Positions 11,086-22,900 of a stretch of DNA of 64,000 nt are shown piece by piece. How positions within the stretch are numbered: the stretch's first letter is position 1; each line of letters begins with the position of its first letter. The notes beneath the pieces are model-generated. The model was not told the origin of the DNA, ran no database searches, and was given only the letters and a program-made list of their open reading frames with translations. The stretch spans positions 20,075,407 through 20,139,406 of the forward strand of contig OX377205.1 in NCBI GenBank assembly GCA_947396885.1. Reading direction: 5' to 3'. This DNA is from Heligmosomoides polygyrus polygyrus (Eukaryota > Nematoda > Chromadorea > Rhabditida > Heligmosomidae). The position numbers and the translations under genes were made by a program.

Positions 11086-12190
11086 AAGCGGCAGCCTATT
11101 CAGCACAAACCTGCAGAAGCGCTTTTCAAGCTACGATTTTAGCTTTCGGTCGAATAACTGGACTACCATCCAGCTGTTCGATCGAAAGCTTAAAATTCCT
11201 ATCGGAAAAGGAGTACGGCAGGGAGATACGATTTCTCCTAAGCTATTCACAGCGGCACTCCAGGATGCCACGAAGGACTTGAACTGGGACGACAAAGGCT
11301 ACCTTGTCGACGGTAAACGGATCAGCAACCTTCGCTTCGCCGATGATATTGTTCTCATCTCTACCAGCACGGCAGAAGTCGAGGAAATGCTGAACGAGCT
11401 CCATGTGGCAGGTATGAAGATAGGATTGGACGTGAATATGTCCAAAACGCAATTCATGGTCAACCAGTGGTGTGACACGGTACTCGTAAGGTTAAATGGA
11501 GTCGCTCTACAACAGGTCGACTCCTACGTCTATCTGGGCAGAGAGCTGAAGATGGGTAACGACATCGCTCTCGAAATCGCCCGCAGGAGATGCGCAGCAT
11601 GGGCAGCCCGCAGTTCGATTCGCGAAGTCACCGATCATGTCAAGGATGCCGGCCTCAGGGCCTCGATATTGAACGCCTGCGTACTGCCTGCGATGTGTTA
11701 CGCGACGGAAACCTGGCCCGACAACAAGACAATCGCCAGAGCAATGAGAACTACGCATCGTGCACTGGCGAGATGTCTTCTGAGGGCAAGCCTTCGTCAG
11801 CAATGGCAAGAAGGCCTACGAAGCTCAGAGCTACGGGAGAAGTCGTAATTAGCAGACCCGCTGCAGTACATGAAGAAGTCCAAATATCGCTGGGTCGGAC
11901 ACCTACCTCGACGAGAGGATGATAGATGGAGTCTCCCTGTCATACATAGAATGGCCCCAAGAGACCGTATGAGACCACTGAGACCGCCAACACGATGGGC
12001 AGACTCATTCTCAAGATCTTTCAGAGAGCGGAGTCCGCCTCACTGGATGCAAGTTGCCAGAGATCGAGCGGTCTGGAAGAGTTGTGTTCCCCGCTGAGAA
12101 AACCTCCAGCCCACAAAAGGACCATCAAAGTATCAAAGTAAGTATTTTGGTTTGTGTCAGAGACCTTTCCATACAAGCCTAGAGCGACGA
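11085..12190 (+). mobile_element. RTE-type non-LTR retrotransposon fragment, C-terminal half of reverse transcriptase
   Basis: Reading on +, GVRQGDTISPKLFTAAL (near 11,212) and RISNLRFADDIVLISTSTAE (FADD at 11,336-11,347) are reverse-transcriptase motifs. FADD is the catalytic YXDD-type box. The frame 11,279-11,848 continues through the thumb region (YVYLGRELKMGNDIALEI). A frameshifted C-terminal part (KSKYRWVGHLPRREDDRW near 11,870) ends near 12,100. A short ATCAAAGTA tandem follows at about 12,125, where RTE elements commonly carry simple tandem 3' tails. The endonuclease and front half of the reverse transcriptase are missing, so this is a 5'-truncated dead copy. The same family is at 15,405-16,740 in the opposite orientation. 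Confidence 0.88.
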
Positions 12191-13370
12191 GTTCACCGTC
12201 TCTTTTCTTCATAAAATTCAGGCAATTTGTCGCAAAGCTTTTGAGGTGAGGACATATTACTCAGTTACACACATGTACAAAGGCATACCTCTTAACGAGA
12301 GAAAGTCATCTAGGCTTGCTACGGGCAGTATAAAGCTGCCAGCCAAGAAAGAGATGCAGAGTGACCTCCTCTCTAGGTACTTTTCCTCGGTCAGAAGAAC
12401 TATGTTGACTAGCCCTTTAACACCTCTAGCAGTAGGGGAAATGTGAATGCACAGAATACATTATTGCAACCTCCTCAACGCAGTTTCCAATAAGGAGTTC
12501 GCTGTCATTCACATATGTCTAATCCCACATTCCTTTGGAAACAAACAGTCAAGTGGAGGAAAGGATCTGCGCTCCGTGCGAGAAAAGGGCTGAAGAATAG
12601 GAAAACGAGCAAGAAGGGAAGGGCAGAAGCAACGGTGCGATCTGTTCATACCGTGGGGGATTCGGAGAGGAATAGTGCGAGAACTGATTAAACAGCTCGA
12701 CAGGACATAGGATTGCCGGCCATTGTATAGCCGGATATAATCACACAGGAAAAGCAATCAAATCCACGAACAGGACGTGAAACGTTCTGGCATTCAGTGT
12801 TTAAAGCACATGCGAAGGTTACCCTGTCTGTTTCCTTTTCGTCTGAGGGCTCGTGCAAGATGAAAATCAAACTAATTGGTTGTTTTCCTCACTATTACAA
12901 CTATTACAACTATCACTTCTATGGCTTTACTCTTTTATAATTTGCTAGAACGCGGAAAAATCCTGCGGTGTTCGATACCTTAATGGATGATAAACATTTA
13001 GATAGAGGGAGAGCGGCAAAACTGGTCGAAAACCACCTTAACCATGTGGTTCTTTAAAAGTGTTTTCAATGTAGAACTATAACGTTTATTGACATGTCGC
13101 GAAATAGAGCGCTTTCCTAGCTGGTGTGAGGAGGAATTAGGAAACTGCCCATAACAGAGAGATGGAAGCCACAAAACTGAAAGTTTCACAAATTTTATTT
13201 TTGAAGAGAAGATACACCTTAAGCATTATAAATATTGCGCAGTCAGTAGACACTTATTATGTCATCGAATTTAATGTGCATATGACTCATTCTTTCGTGT
13301 TTTGTTGTGTTGTGTATGTACAGTTTTTTTTTGTGTTCCCTCATTCTTTAAACAAGACTGTTGTCTTTGT

Positions 13371-13406
<36 letters not shown>

Positions 13407-13787
13407 AAAAAAGAGAAGATAATGACTTGGAGTGTGTTCTGAAGTGCAGGAAAGCAGAAATTTCTATGGTAAGAAACAGATCACACAATGCACTCCTCCA
13501 ATTTCCCTTTAACGAAAAATTTGTTCGCGCTAGAGTTCCACACTTGTCATAGGCACAACAAAACCTTTTGTAAACATCACACGCATATATGTATTCTCCC
13601 TGCATTCTCAAGCAAATACCATTCACACTGTCGAACAAAGGAAAATCGCGGCGCGCTGAACAAAGGCGTATCGCGATGTCTCCTTTCTTTACAACGAAAA
13701 ATCTCTCCTTTCCTGCACTTTAAGAAATGCACTAAGCGATTATTTTTCCTTCAAGAGATTATAAACTTTCAATCATCGTGTTCATTA
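12190..13787. other. Intergenic DNA with a diverged dispersed repeat and an AAAT microsatellite
   Basis: No gene recognised. 12,810-12,940 resembles 21,600-21,745 (TATGGCTTTAYTCYTTTATA and adjoining AACTATCACTTCTATGGC-type sequence), so both are copies of one dispersed repeat. A run of about eight AAAT units lies at 13,374-13,407. Confidence 0.4.
13374..13410. repeat. AAAT microsatellite
   Basis: About eight consecutive AAAT units followed by a short A run. It could be the tail of an old retroelement, but no coding remnant precedes it. Confidence 0.85.
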
Positions 13788-14679
13788 TTTGCTAAACTAC
13801 TAAACTCGTGGACTCTCAAGCACCTTCAACAAAAGTGTTTATTAAGAAGTAACAAATAACAATCTTTGATCAAAATAGGATTCCTTGGAACGTAGAAGTG
13901 CTTTCCACTTGTCAGCTAGCTGGTCTATCCCACAGCTGTAGAATTCCTCTACCTTAGAGGCCAAGAATCCTTGGAGGTGCACTTTGACCTGGTCCACATT
14001 AATAAATCGTCTTCCAACCAAGAAGTGCTGCAACGAATTGAAAAGGTGGTAGTCACTCGGGGCACGATCTGGACTGTAAGATGGGTATGTGGGACGATCT
14101 TGGGAAAGGTCTTCGGTTTTTTGAAGCGTCCGATTTGCAATGTCTGGTCTGGCGTTATGTTGCTGGAAGATAATTCCGCTCCATAAAAGCTGTCTGAATC
14201 GATTCTAGCAGAGTTCAGTCTGCACGCAGCCATGCTGAGAATAGTAGATTTCAGCACCAATGCTGGAATCGCTCTTGATGATCTCCCAGAAGTTAACACC
14301 TTCTTGACACCGCCAAACGGAGAGCGCTTCGCTAGCCGGACACTTTAAAAAATCGAAGACCTTGGCTGGAAGCGTCTAAGACATCAACCTAACGGCCCAG
14401 ACTGTGCGCCGGGTGACTACTACCTTTTTAGCTCGGTGTAGCTCTTCTTGGTTGGAAGACGATTTATTAATGTGAACCAGGCTGAAATGCACCTGCATGG
14501 ATTCTTGGCCTTAAAACCACAAGAATTCCACAGCCGTGAGATAGACCAACTACCTGGTAAACGGGTAGCACTTCTGCGTTCCAAGGGATCTTATATTGAT
14601 TAGATTGTCATTTGTTATTTGTTAATAAGTACTTTTGTTGAAGATTATAGAGAGTCCACAAACTTAGTTGCCAACCTAA
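13788..14679. mobile_element. Palindromic mariner derivative, copy 1 (892 bp)
   Basis: Both arms derive from the 3' end of the same mariner. The left arm reads on - as a transposase C-terminus (FLVGRRFINVDQVKVHLQGF then EEFYSCGIDQLADKW). The right arm (from about 14,380) repeats this region in the + direction. The outer ends carry the 3' end sequence CGTGGACTCTC and, on the right, GTTGCCAACCTAA. TA dinucleotides flank both ends. The arms are unequal: the left keeps about 500 bp and the right about 300 bp. Length and architecture match the copy at 59,611-60,503. No arm holds an N-terminal DNA-binding domain, so the element is non-autonomous. Confidence 0.82.
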
Positions 14680-14689
14680 TATTTATTTA

Positions 14690-15400
14690 TTTATTTCAAG
14701 GCGTAGGTCATAGTCTAGCGTAAGCGAACAAAGTAGTGCAAAAATAACAAATTAGCTAACTTCTGCCTAGAATTAGTAATAATAATGACAACTACGCAAA
14801 CGTCAACAAAGAAATCGTTCTATAGTATTTCTGGAGTTCAACCAGCAATAGGACTTTCACTGGCATGCACAGCCAACTTTTCCAGGTCATTCTACTTCCT
14901 AAGCAACAAATTGAATTCTTTTAAATGTTAACCTTCTATGAGTTTCCCTGCATTTGAATAAACGCTTTAGACGATTACTCTTAGTAAAAAAATAAAAACA
15001 GTATAAATTTTAAAACAATGTGTCTAATCTTTAGAGCAACTGAATTGAAAACTTTCAAAAAACGTCATGCTAATTTTTATTTGGCCAGAAAATTATTTTA
15101 ATCTTGTCGAAGTCTCTAGTTCTTCAGAAAAGCTAGGAGACGATCGCCTTGATTTGGATGATGTTCATTCTGATTGCTAAAGCGTCCACCTTGCTTTTAA
15201 TTGTCTAATTTGGTTTGGAAATTGCTCAAGTTGACTTGAAAAGTGCCCAGTTTGACTTGAAAATGGTATAGATTTGATTTCCGCTACAAGACGACTATAC
15301 GCTAGATGATAAGTGCCTTGGAAGCAAAGTGAGCTTTGTTCTCTTGGTATCTTATGGATGCAGTGCTCAGCGACACCAAACGCAACGCCATGAGTTAACT
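14690..15400. repeat. AT-rich intergenic DNA with part of the AT-rich dispersed repeat
   Basis: No gene. 15,080-15,290 holds the diagnostic series TTGATTTGGATGATGTTCATT, TTTGGTTTGGAAATTGCTC and CCAGTTTGACTTGAAAATGG seen in the other AT-rich repeat copies. Confidence 0.5.
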
Positions 15401-15404
15401 GTGT

Positions 15405-16740
15405 TGCTATACTTACTTTACTTTGATACTTTGACGGTCCTTTTGTTGGCTGAAGGTCTTCTCAGCGGGACCACAACTCGTCCAGACCCCTGGATATCTG
15501 GCAGCTTGCATTCAGTAAGGCACGCTCCGCTCTCTAAAAGATCTTGAGAATGGGTCGCAGACAGTACAGAAGCGTTGAATATCAAGGCCCTGAGGCCGGC
15601 ATCCTTGACCTGATCGGTGACTTCGCGAATCGAACTGAAGGCTGCCCATGCTGCGCGTCTCTTGCGGGCGATCTCCGAAGCGAGGTCGTTATCCATGTTC
15701 AGCTCTCTTCCCAGATAGACGTAGGAGTCGACCTGTTGTAGAGCGACTCCATTTAACCTTACGAGTCCCGTGTCACACCACTGGTCGACCATAAATTGTG
15801 TTTTGGACATATTCATGTCCAATCCAATCTTCATACCTGCCACATTGAGCTCGTTCAGCATTTCCTCGGACTTCTGCCGTGTTGGTAGAGATGAGAACAA
15901 TATCGTCGGCGAAGGGAAGGCTGCTGATCCGTTTACCGTCGACAAGGTAGCCTTTGTCGTCCCAGTTCAAGTCCTTCATGGCATCCTGGAGTGTCGCTGT
16001 GAATAGCTTAGGAGAAGTCGTGTCTCCCTGCCGTAACGATAGGAGTCTTAAGCTTTCGACCGAACAACTGGGTGGTAGTCAATGTGTTCGAGAAGCATTC
16101 GTCTAGAAATCGTAAGGCAGTGGTATACTAGGATGCACAAGCGCGTTCAAAACGGCGTTGATTTCCACAGAGTCGAACGTTTTCCGGTAATCCACGAAGA
16201 CAAGGACAAGTGGGATGTGGTACTCGCGGCTCCTTTCGATGAGTTGTGAGACAGTCTGAATATGGTCCATGCAGGAGAAATCCTTGCGAAACCCTGCTTG
16301 CTCCACTGGCTGATATTCATCCAAGCAACGCTCCATGCGGTTAAGCAGCATCTTGGTGAAGATCTTGTACACAACCGAGAGAAGGCTGATGGGTCGATAG
16401 TTGTTGATATCCTCCTGCTGACCTTTTTTGAAGATTAAAACTGTTTTCGACTCCTTCCATGAGTCCGGAATCCTACCAAGTCGGAGGTAGTGGTTGAAGT
16501 ACTTGGCAAGAAGTGAGCAGAGGGCACTGCCACCCGCATGAAGGAGATCAGCAGAAATGCCGTCCGGTCCGGGAGCAGTGCCCGGCTTCATCCTTCTGAT
16601 GGCATGAGCAACTTCTGATTCCAGAATGGGAGGTACGTCCTCAGCTGGTGGCATCAAGCATTTCAGGACAGTGTTGGAAGAACGGAACAAATCCGTGTAG
16701 AATTCTTGAACGATGGCCTCCATCGCTCTTCACACTTTCT
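15405..16740 (-). mobile_element. RTE-type retrotransposon, most of the reverse transcriptase, degenerate
   Basis: On -, 16,723-16,103 encodes the front of the reverse transcriptase: RMKPGTAPGPDGISADLL, SWKESKTVLIFKKG, NNYRPISLLSVVYKIFTKML, EQAGFRKDFSCMDHI and VLVFVDYRKTFDSVE (first catalytic Asp). After a frameshift the rear half (15,979-15,418) carries RISSLPFADDIVLIS, the FADD box. The GVRQGD motif between them is damaged. The 3' end at about 15,405 has the ATCAAAGTAAAGTA tail also seen at 12,125. The endonuclease is missing, so the copy is 5' truncated. It is more complete than the other RTE fragments in the window. Confidence 0.9.
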
Positions 16741-16749
16741 CCCTGTGTT

Positions 16750-17200
16750 GCTATGCCCTCAGAAAATCGAATATCTACTCTATTGATTTCTAATGCCGGG
16801 AATTTTCGAGCATACGTATCCGGATGTATTCGAAAATTTTGACTTTTCTGAGCATCCGAATTCGAATGCATTCAAGACAATGATTTCGTGAATTCTCGAA
16901 TTCGAGCACATTCGAAAAATATGATCTTTGACACGAATATTCAAATGCAAATCAAAAACATTCGAGTAGGTCAGTCGGACGTAACTATACAATGCTCTGG
17001 TACGCAGATTCGTGATGAGCATTCGAATGGCACCTTTCGAATAGTTGAATAATTGTGGCTTCTTGGAAACCCTCGAATATTCGAACGATGTCGAATACAG
17101 AAAGCTTTCGAACAGTCGAATTTGAATACATTCGAAAAAGGCGATCTCTTGTCCGAATCCGATCAAAAGTCATTTGAATACCTATTGCAATACGTGATTC
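16750..17200. repeat. TTCGAA-rich degenerate tract
   Basis: About 450 bp in which TTCGAA, ATTCGAAT and CATTCGA recur every 15-40 bases on both strands, without a regular period. Because TTCGAA is its own reverse complement the tract is symmetric. Coding frames through it translate to low-complexity RIFE/NSRIH-type text and are not genes. Confidence 0.7.
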
Positions 17201-17351
17201 GGGCATAACTAGGTCAGCTCATCAGATAGAGGGAGTAGCCATGAGCTGCGACTGCCTATATGACAACAGCAACAAGGATTCGGAAAAAATGATCATTAGG
17301 TTTTTAACCAGCTGCTAATAAAAGGATGAAAATCCACATGAAAAAACAACT

Positions 17352-17490
17352 ATGGAAGATCTCATAACGATGTTTTGTTGCGATCAAAACTCTAGCGCCA
17401 GGTGGGACTCGAACCCGCACCTTCAGCTAACCGTGAGGGAATGCTCTACGCCATCACACCATCGGCACTGTTTGATCGAACGCAACATCC
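17352..17490 (-). repeat. tRNA-like SINE family B copy
   Basis: On -, GATGGCGTAGAGCATTCCCT is followed by GGGTTCGAGTCCCACCTGG, a well-formed A-box and B-box pair, and then the family tail GCGCTAGAGTTTTGATCGC. There is no closed tRNA acceptor stem, so this is a tRNA-derived repeat rather than a tRNA gene. Confidence 0.7.
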
Positions 17491-17919
17491 ACATCAACTA
17501 TGGAAGAACTGAACGAATATCCCAAACGCTGAATGAACGGCGAAGACGTCGCCTCGTAGGCGCAGCCGTTTGGAATACACAGGTGCGTCGAGGCTCCCAC
17601 ATCTGGCAGCATGATTGACGCAGTCTCGTCGAAAGAATTGCATTCCTACGCTGAATGCGATTCCTCGAATAGTGCAAGCGACTATGGAAGCTGAGGGCGC
17701 ATTCACCGCATGGTACGATAAGAAGCCGTCGAATTGCCGAATGGATGGTATGGAGGTCGATCTATAAACAAAGCGACGGCGCCGAGGGAATAACAAGCCG
17801 GCCGCTGAACGAAATCTGCGAAGCTCTAAACAAATGCGGCTGAGACCAGGGCTGACTTTGATATCGACTTCATCTCTGCTGCACACTTCGACTTTGTTTA
17901 TATTTGACTTTGATAAGGA

Positions 17920-18190
17920 ATCCGAGCGCGCATCTAACGCAGTCGGAAGAGAGGCCGGCTGTCGCGTGCACCAGATACCAGGCTGCTGGTTCGGATTTCC
18001 CGTCCGGGCCATCCTAGCACTTCATCCCTCCGGGGTCGGCGAATTGGTACTAGACTTGGCTGGGAAATATAAAGCGCTGGCTTGTTCGTTGGCTGGCCAC
18101 CGCAAGTCATTGTTTGGTTAAATGCGGATTCAAACCGCCTACACGACATCCCCCAGAAGTAGAATGCGTGTCGCGCCCAAGAAAAGGGGC
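17920..18190 (+). repeat. tRNA-derived SINE-like repeat, family A, near full-length
   Basis: Begins GAGCGCGCATCTAACGCAGTCGG, has GGTTCGGATTTCC as B box about 50 bases later, and continues through the family body to GCGTGTCGCGCCC. The A box is slightly eroded (TAACGCAGTCGG). Confidence 0.75.
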
Positions 18191-18554
18191 ACCACGAGCT
18201 TTACTTCTACGGGGTGTCGCCCTTCATGTATCCTTAAGAAATTCGGCGCTATAGTAGTTGGGAGGGGGGGGGGAACACCATAGCATGCCAAGGCGCGCAA
18301 ACCTGGAAGGTAGCTCCATTCAGAAAATTGTAATGCACTCTTATCTCTTTTCTTCGAATACACCCCCGCCCTTTTATTTCACCAAAAAGAAAACAACGGA
18401 AAATGTGAAAAAAGGGCGATGGTGAAGGGAAGTGTGAACACTCCCTCCATTTTGGACGACGGGAGAAGGGGATGATATTGAGGTCGATGAGCTCCTCAAT
18501 CCCCACAGAAGAAGTCGCGTTGTGGAAACAATTCAAGTAAACGATTCAGTTCAG

Positions 18555-18720
18555 TTTCTTTAATCCTCAAGTGGCTGACATCGAGGTTGTAAGCTGTGAT
18601 AACGATTTTTGTTGCGATCAAAACTTCTAACGCCAGGCAGGACTCGAACCCGCACCTCCCTCTGACTGGGTGGGAATGCCCTACTCCTTTACAGCACAAG
18701 CGCCGTTTGATCGAACGCAA
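18555..18720 (-). repeat. tRNA-like SINE family B copy, inverted member of a pair
   Basis: Holds the family B tail and GGACTCGAACCCGCACC, a reversed B box. A second copy of the tRNA-like head runs in the opposite direction directly beside it (18,735-18,840), so the two face each other head to head with only about 15 bases between. Confidence 0.7.
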
Positions 18721-18734
18721 CATCCTCGTGGGAC

Positions 18735-18840
18735 CGATCAGCACCCCGGTCAGAGGGAGGCACGGGTTCGAGTCCCGCCTGGCGCTAGAAGGTTTGGTAG
18801 CAGCAAAACATCGTTGTCACAGCTTACAACTCAAGTAAAG
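18735..18840 (+). repeat. tRNA-like SINE family B copy, forward member of a pair
   Basis: CACGGGTTCGAGTCCCGCC (B box) is followed by TGGCGCTAGAAGGTTTGGTA and a GCAAAACATCGTTGTCACAG tail. It mirrors 18,555-18,720, so the pair could form a hairpin. Confidence 0.65.
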
Positions 18841-18972
18841 CACTTCATTTCATGAACATCTAGAATCATTTTCTAACTGGAACCCCACCAAAAAATTCAA
18901 TTGTGGTACAACTACAATTAAACCCTTCACTTGGCAAGCCATGTGGGGCAGGAGAGGAGCTGCCGGGTGGAC

Positions 18973-19291
18973 TATAGGCCCATGCACACTTCTGCGACAT
19001 CGCGGCGCGGCAAATGGGGCGACGGCTATCTCCGCGAAATCCGGCGGTCGCGGCGCGGGCGCGTTAGAGCACCGTTTCAGGCAACGCGACTGACGTCCCC
19101 GTGGATGTCGCGCCGCCAGGAATTGTTTGAACCATTCCAGCCTGCGGCACTTATAGCGGCGTCGCCTGCGATAGCCGCCGCGACAGTCGCAAGAGTGTGC
19201 ATGCTCCTCCCTGCGGCACGTGTCGCAGTGTCGGCCCTATGCTTCATCATGGCCGCGCCGCGCTGTCGCAGAAGTGTGCATGGGCCTTATG
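18973..19291. mobile_element. GC-rich inverted-repeat element (MITE-like)
   Basis: The ends TATAGGCCCATGCACACTTC and (reversed) ATAAGGCCCATGCACACTTC extend inward to about 40 bp of inverted repeat, including GCGGCGCGGC. The interior is about 65 percent GC against AT-rich surroundings and has no plausible gene. A similar GC-rich element, also with GGCGCGGCACC next to each end, lies at 48,179-48,603. I infer a non-autonomous DNA transposon. Confidence 0.65.
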
Positions 19292-19299
19292 GTAGCAGG

Positions 19300-19938
19300 G
19301 CGTCCGAAAGTTGCCGTGCTCCGTCGCCGACGGGAATGTGGATCAGTTGTTCCCTCAGTGTACTGTAATTGCACTCAACATCTTATTAGGAGAGTATGAC
19401 ACCTCCAAGTTCAGCGTTCTACTCGCAAACGTTAGCGTTATCATAGGAGTTAGACGACCAGAAACAAGAGATGGTCTTCGATTTCTAGACAAGATTCAAG
19501 TTTTACACCTATTCTGAAGCAACGTAGGATCAAATTGGGTCGGGGTGGTGGCCACCTCCACTCAGTAGTTGTGCGCCTTGCATATCTCCAGTTACATCAG
19601 AAACGGCCTACCTCAGTTCACAGTAGGAGTAGAACACTCTATTGCTGCCAAAAATTCCGATTTCAAAAAGCACGAACCGTTTTGTAGGGCTGTCCTTTTG
19701 GTGACCCCCTCCCCGACCCTATTTGCGCCGCAACATACTTGGAAAAGGCTGAAGGAAACCAAACAAAGCACGCTGGGAAGCTGACGTTTTATAACAACGC
19801 ACCCGATAACGGTAGCACACAATGTCCGCAACTGCGTATCCGTCCACCTCTCCGAAAGACTTCGAATTTCTCGCTAAATTCATGAATTAAAGCCCTTGGA
19901 GTTGAGTGCAGAGCTCGAATTCGTTGTCTTTGTCACCG
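19300..19938 (+). promoter_or_regulatory. Upstream region of the cyclin H gene
   Basis: No gene recognised. An ATG at 19,821 opens a 19-codon frame that stops before the cyclin H start, a possible upstream ORF only if transcription begins that far up. I see no clear TATA box. Confidence 0.3.
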
Positions 19939-22900
19939 ATGTACTCGACCAGTACTCAGAAGAAAGAGTGGACGTTCACCAAAGAGGAACTAGAGGAGAA
20001 ACGGAAGCGGGTACGTCTACCACTTTTCGTTGTGAAAAGATGCTTGTTTCTTCTTGTATTTCCGTGAACTCCTGTGTACTGAACAGTTTCCAGGCGAATG
20101 AGGCGTTCCGAAATAAGCAGGCCGACTTGATACAACCTGGAGAGGAAGCCATATTCCTCAGCGTCGACGAAGAAGCGAAGATGATTGCGCTTGTTGAAGG
20201 TGCGGCAGTTAGGTATGGCGTTCCCATCTCTTGGTAAACATTGGGGTACTATTGTACTTAGTGTGCCGCACTAAATCTTGTTCAAAATAGGTCTACTAAG
20301 GGTAATCTGCCATGAGAAGAACGAATATCATAGTCGTTTTTTGCGGAAATGCCGTATAAGCCCGCTATATTAAGCTCGAATCGCCCAAGGCCTTGCGAAA
20401 TAGCGCACAAAAAAAGCAAATGCAATGCAAATGACTGCCTACAACGTTGTTGAAAATCGTGACGTTGGCACGAAACTCTGATGACAGAAATAGCGGCGCA
20501 ATGATACCAGGGGAGGGGTAGCTCATGGGCTTCGACCGACTTAAGCGTATCAGTCGGATATGGACGTGGAATTTCTCACGTGGTACGCAAACTGACGCCT
20601 ACATACGTGCAATGCAAGTTGCAGCGAGAGGGACCTAGGTCAAACGGGTAAAAACTCGTTTAAATGTGGGCTGGCTCCCTCAAAGTAGCATTGCACCGAA
20701 ATACCAAGGGCTCACCAGGAAACCACCTTTTGACTCTTCCGTTATGACGACAATCATGGAGGTAGTCGTATACCAAGGCAAACAGCGACGCAAAGTGGCC
20801 CCGGGGGGGGGGGGGGTTAGTCAACTGTATGTTTAGTGGATATAATACTTCAGAAGAGAAATGGTTTGTAGGCTCGAAAGTCGCCCTGATCCGGAATGAC
20901 ACATCGATAATAGTTGATTGATGGAGCTTCAAACTTGGGACATCGAGTTGTGACCATAAAGGGGGCGATTCAGAAGCGCTGTGACATCGTTGTCAAAAGC
21001 TAAGCTGACACCTTTATTCTTGTAGGGTTTCGTTCTTTTCACTGCGTTTTCAGGATGGCGATGGGAATAACACCCTACTCCAGCTCTCTAGTGCTCCTTG
21101 AATCCTTCCACAACCAGTGGATTGAGAGAATAATGCCTCTTTGCATTCACCGCGACGCAGATGTGGGTTTCGACCACTGCTGCAGACTTTCTTCTGTTCT
21201 TGCTAATCTGTCGACCAAGTTGTTAACGACTACATTCCGTCTGACGTTTCAGAAACTTTATTTAATCCCGAATCTGGAAAAGTAGGAGGCAGGCGCGACG
21301 TCTTCTGATGCATCATAACACGTCAGTGTGTGCAGAAAAAGTAGTTTGTGCAACACAACGAGCCATATTGGGCTGTCCTGCATGGTAATCTCGGAGCCGC
21401 TTAGCGCCTTTTTTTAGGAAAGTAGGAACAATATAAGTAGTGGAAGTTGCAAAAGGACGACCGACCCTCCTATTGGGCTTCCTGGGCTTTAGAAATTCTG
21501 GGGTTGTTAAATATTCAGAATTTCCTTCATCTTCTTTGTCATCTTTTTTTTCTTTTCTTTGGACGTTCTGGGAGCTGTTCACACGGTCGGCAGCCATCTC
21601 ATCCTTTCAAAGGTGTACTGTGTCTGTTGGTTTTCGTCTATAGGCCCGTGCGAAACGAAAACCAAACAAGTTCTTTGTTTCCGTACTCTCTTTTACAAGT
21701 AAAGTTACTATCACACTTATATGGCTTTATTCCTTTATAGTAGTTCTACCTTAGCACCGATTTGGTTGGATTTTAGTTGATGGCCAGCTTTCACTCTTTC
21801 TTTGGAACACCGCAGTTCTTCAATCTCTCGACCAACCGTATTGGTGATTCTTTCCGGGATAGGTCCATAGGACTTTCAGATGTTGTTTCTTTAGTTTCAC
21901 CTTTTTGAGGGTTGTTTTCATCATTAGCTTGACATATTCGGTCCGCATCTTATCCTAACAGGTTCATTCATACATCAATGATCTCCCAACTTCAACAGCA
22001 TGCAGTTGTTTTGGATAAGACATGGATAAGGCCCGACTCCGTTCAGATCTAAGGTTCATTGTACGTTTTGCTCGTTTAAATCGCCCCATTGCCAGGTTTT
22101 CGGACACGTTCCAGCCTACCATGTGGCCGTCAGTGCGATGGACCGCTTACGCCTACTTTAAGCGGCTTTTCCTCGAATGGTCGGTAATGGAAGCAAATCC
22201 TAAGGTTCCTCTATCACTTCTTCACCATAAGACGCTCCTTTCGAACAAACTCTGGCTGTTATAGATAGTGATGATGGCTTGTTTCTATCTCGCTATGAAG
22301 GTCGAAGAGTTCTACGTGACGATCGACGAGTTTGTCAGTAACCTGAAGTGGGTTGCCCTTCATTTATAGTGGCTGAGGAGGATGATCGAAATGCTTTCAC
22401 AGGTCTGGAACTCCAGAGCAGAACACTACACGGATCCTCGGACTGGAACCTGAGATCATGCGCGCGCTGCGGTATCAGATAACCATACACTGCCCTTTCC
22501 GGTACGCTCTTCCTGACTAGTTCGCTTCCTTCGACAGCGTGCTGCTGTGGGGTCATTCCATTAAGCGCTTTCCTTTCTGAGTCGAAATGAATTCAGCTGA
22601 ATTTAATTCCTAAACGGTACGTTTTTTGTAGGCCGTTTGAAGGGCATCTAGTCGAAATGAAAGCACGCATGCTGCTCCTCAACTTCAACGTCGAATCCAT
22701 CAGGGAACCTGCTGACCAGTTCTTCAGGGTAGGCTCTATAGGTGCCATTTGAAATGTCTGCTTTACATTTGCTAACCTCGGTCTGTTTAGCAAGCCCTGC
22801 TCTCAGATGTCATGTTGATGTACCCGCCATCTCAGATAGCTTTAGCCGCACTGAAATATGGACTAGATTCGTTGGGTGAGTACAGCTTTCTGGTGTTCTA

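Noticed and set aside
16780..17130. 128-codon frame on - in the TTCGAA tract
   Set aside because: Low-complexity translation of a repetitive tract; no start context or domain.
17352..17490. Functional tRNA gene on -
   Set aside because: Same reasoning: B box and flanks are shared with several dispersed copies, so a repeat is the simpler reading.
21440..21740. Frame on + (67-97 codons) in cyclin H intron 2
   Set aside because: Low-complexity Ser/Phe text within a dispersed repeat; cyclin H exons 2 and 3 join perfectly without it.
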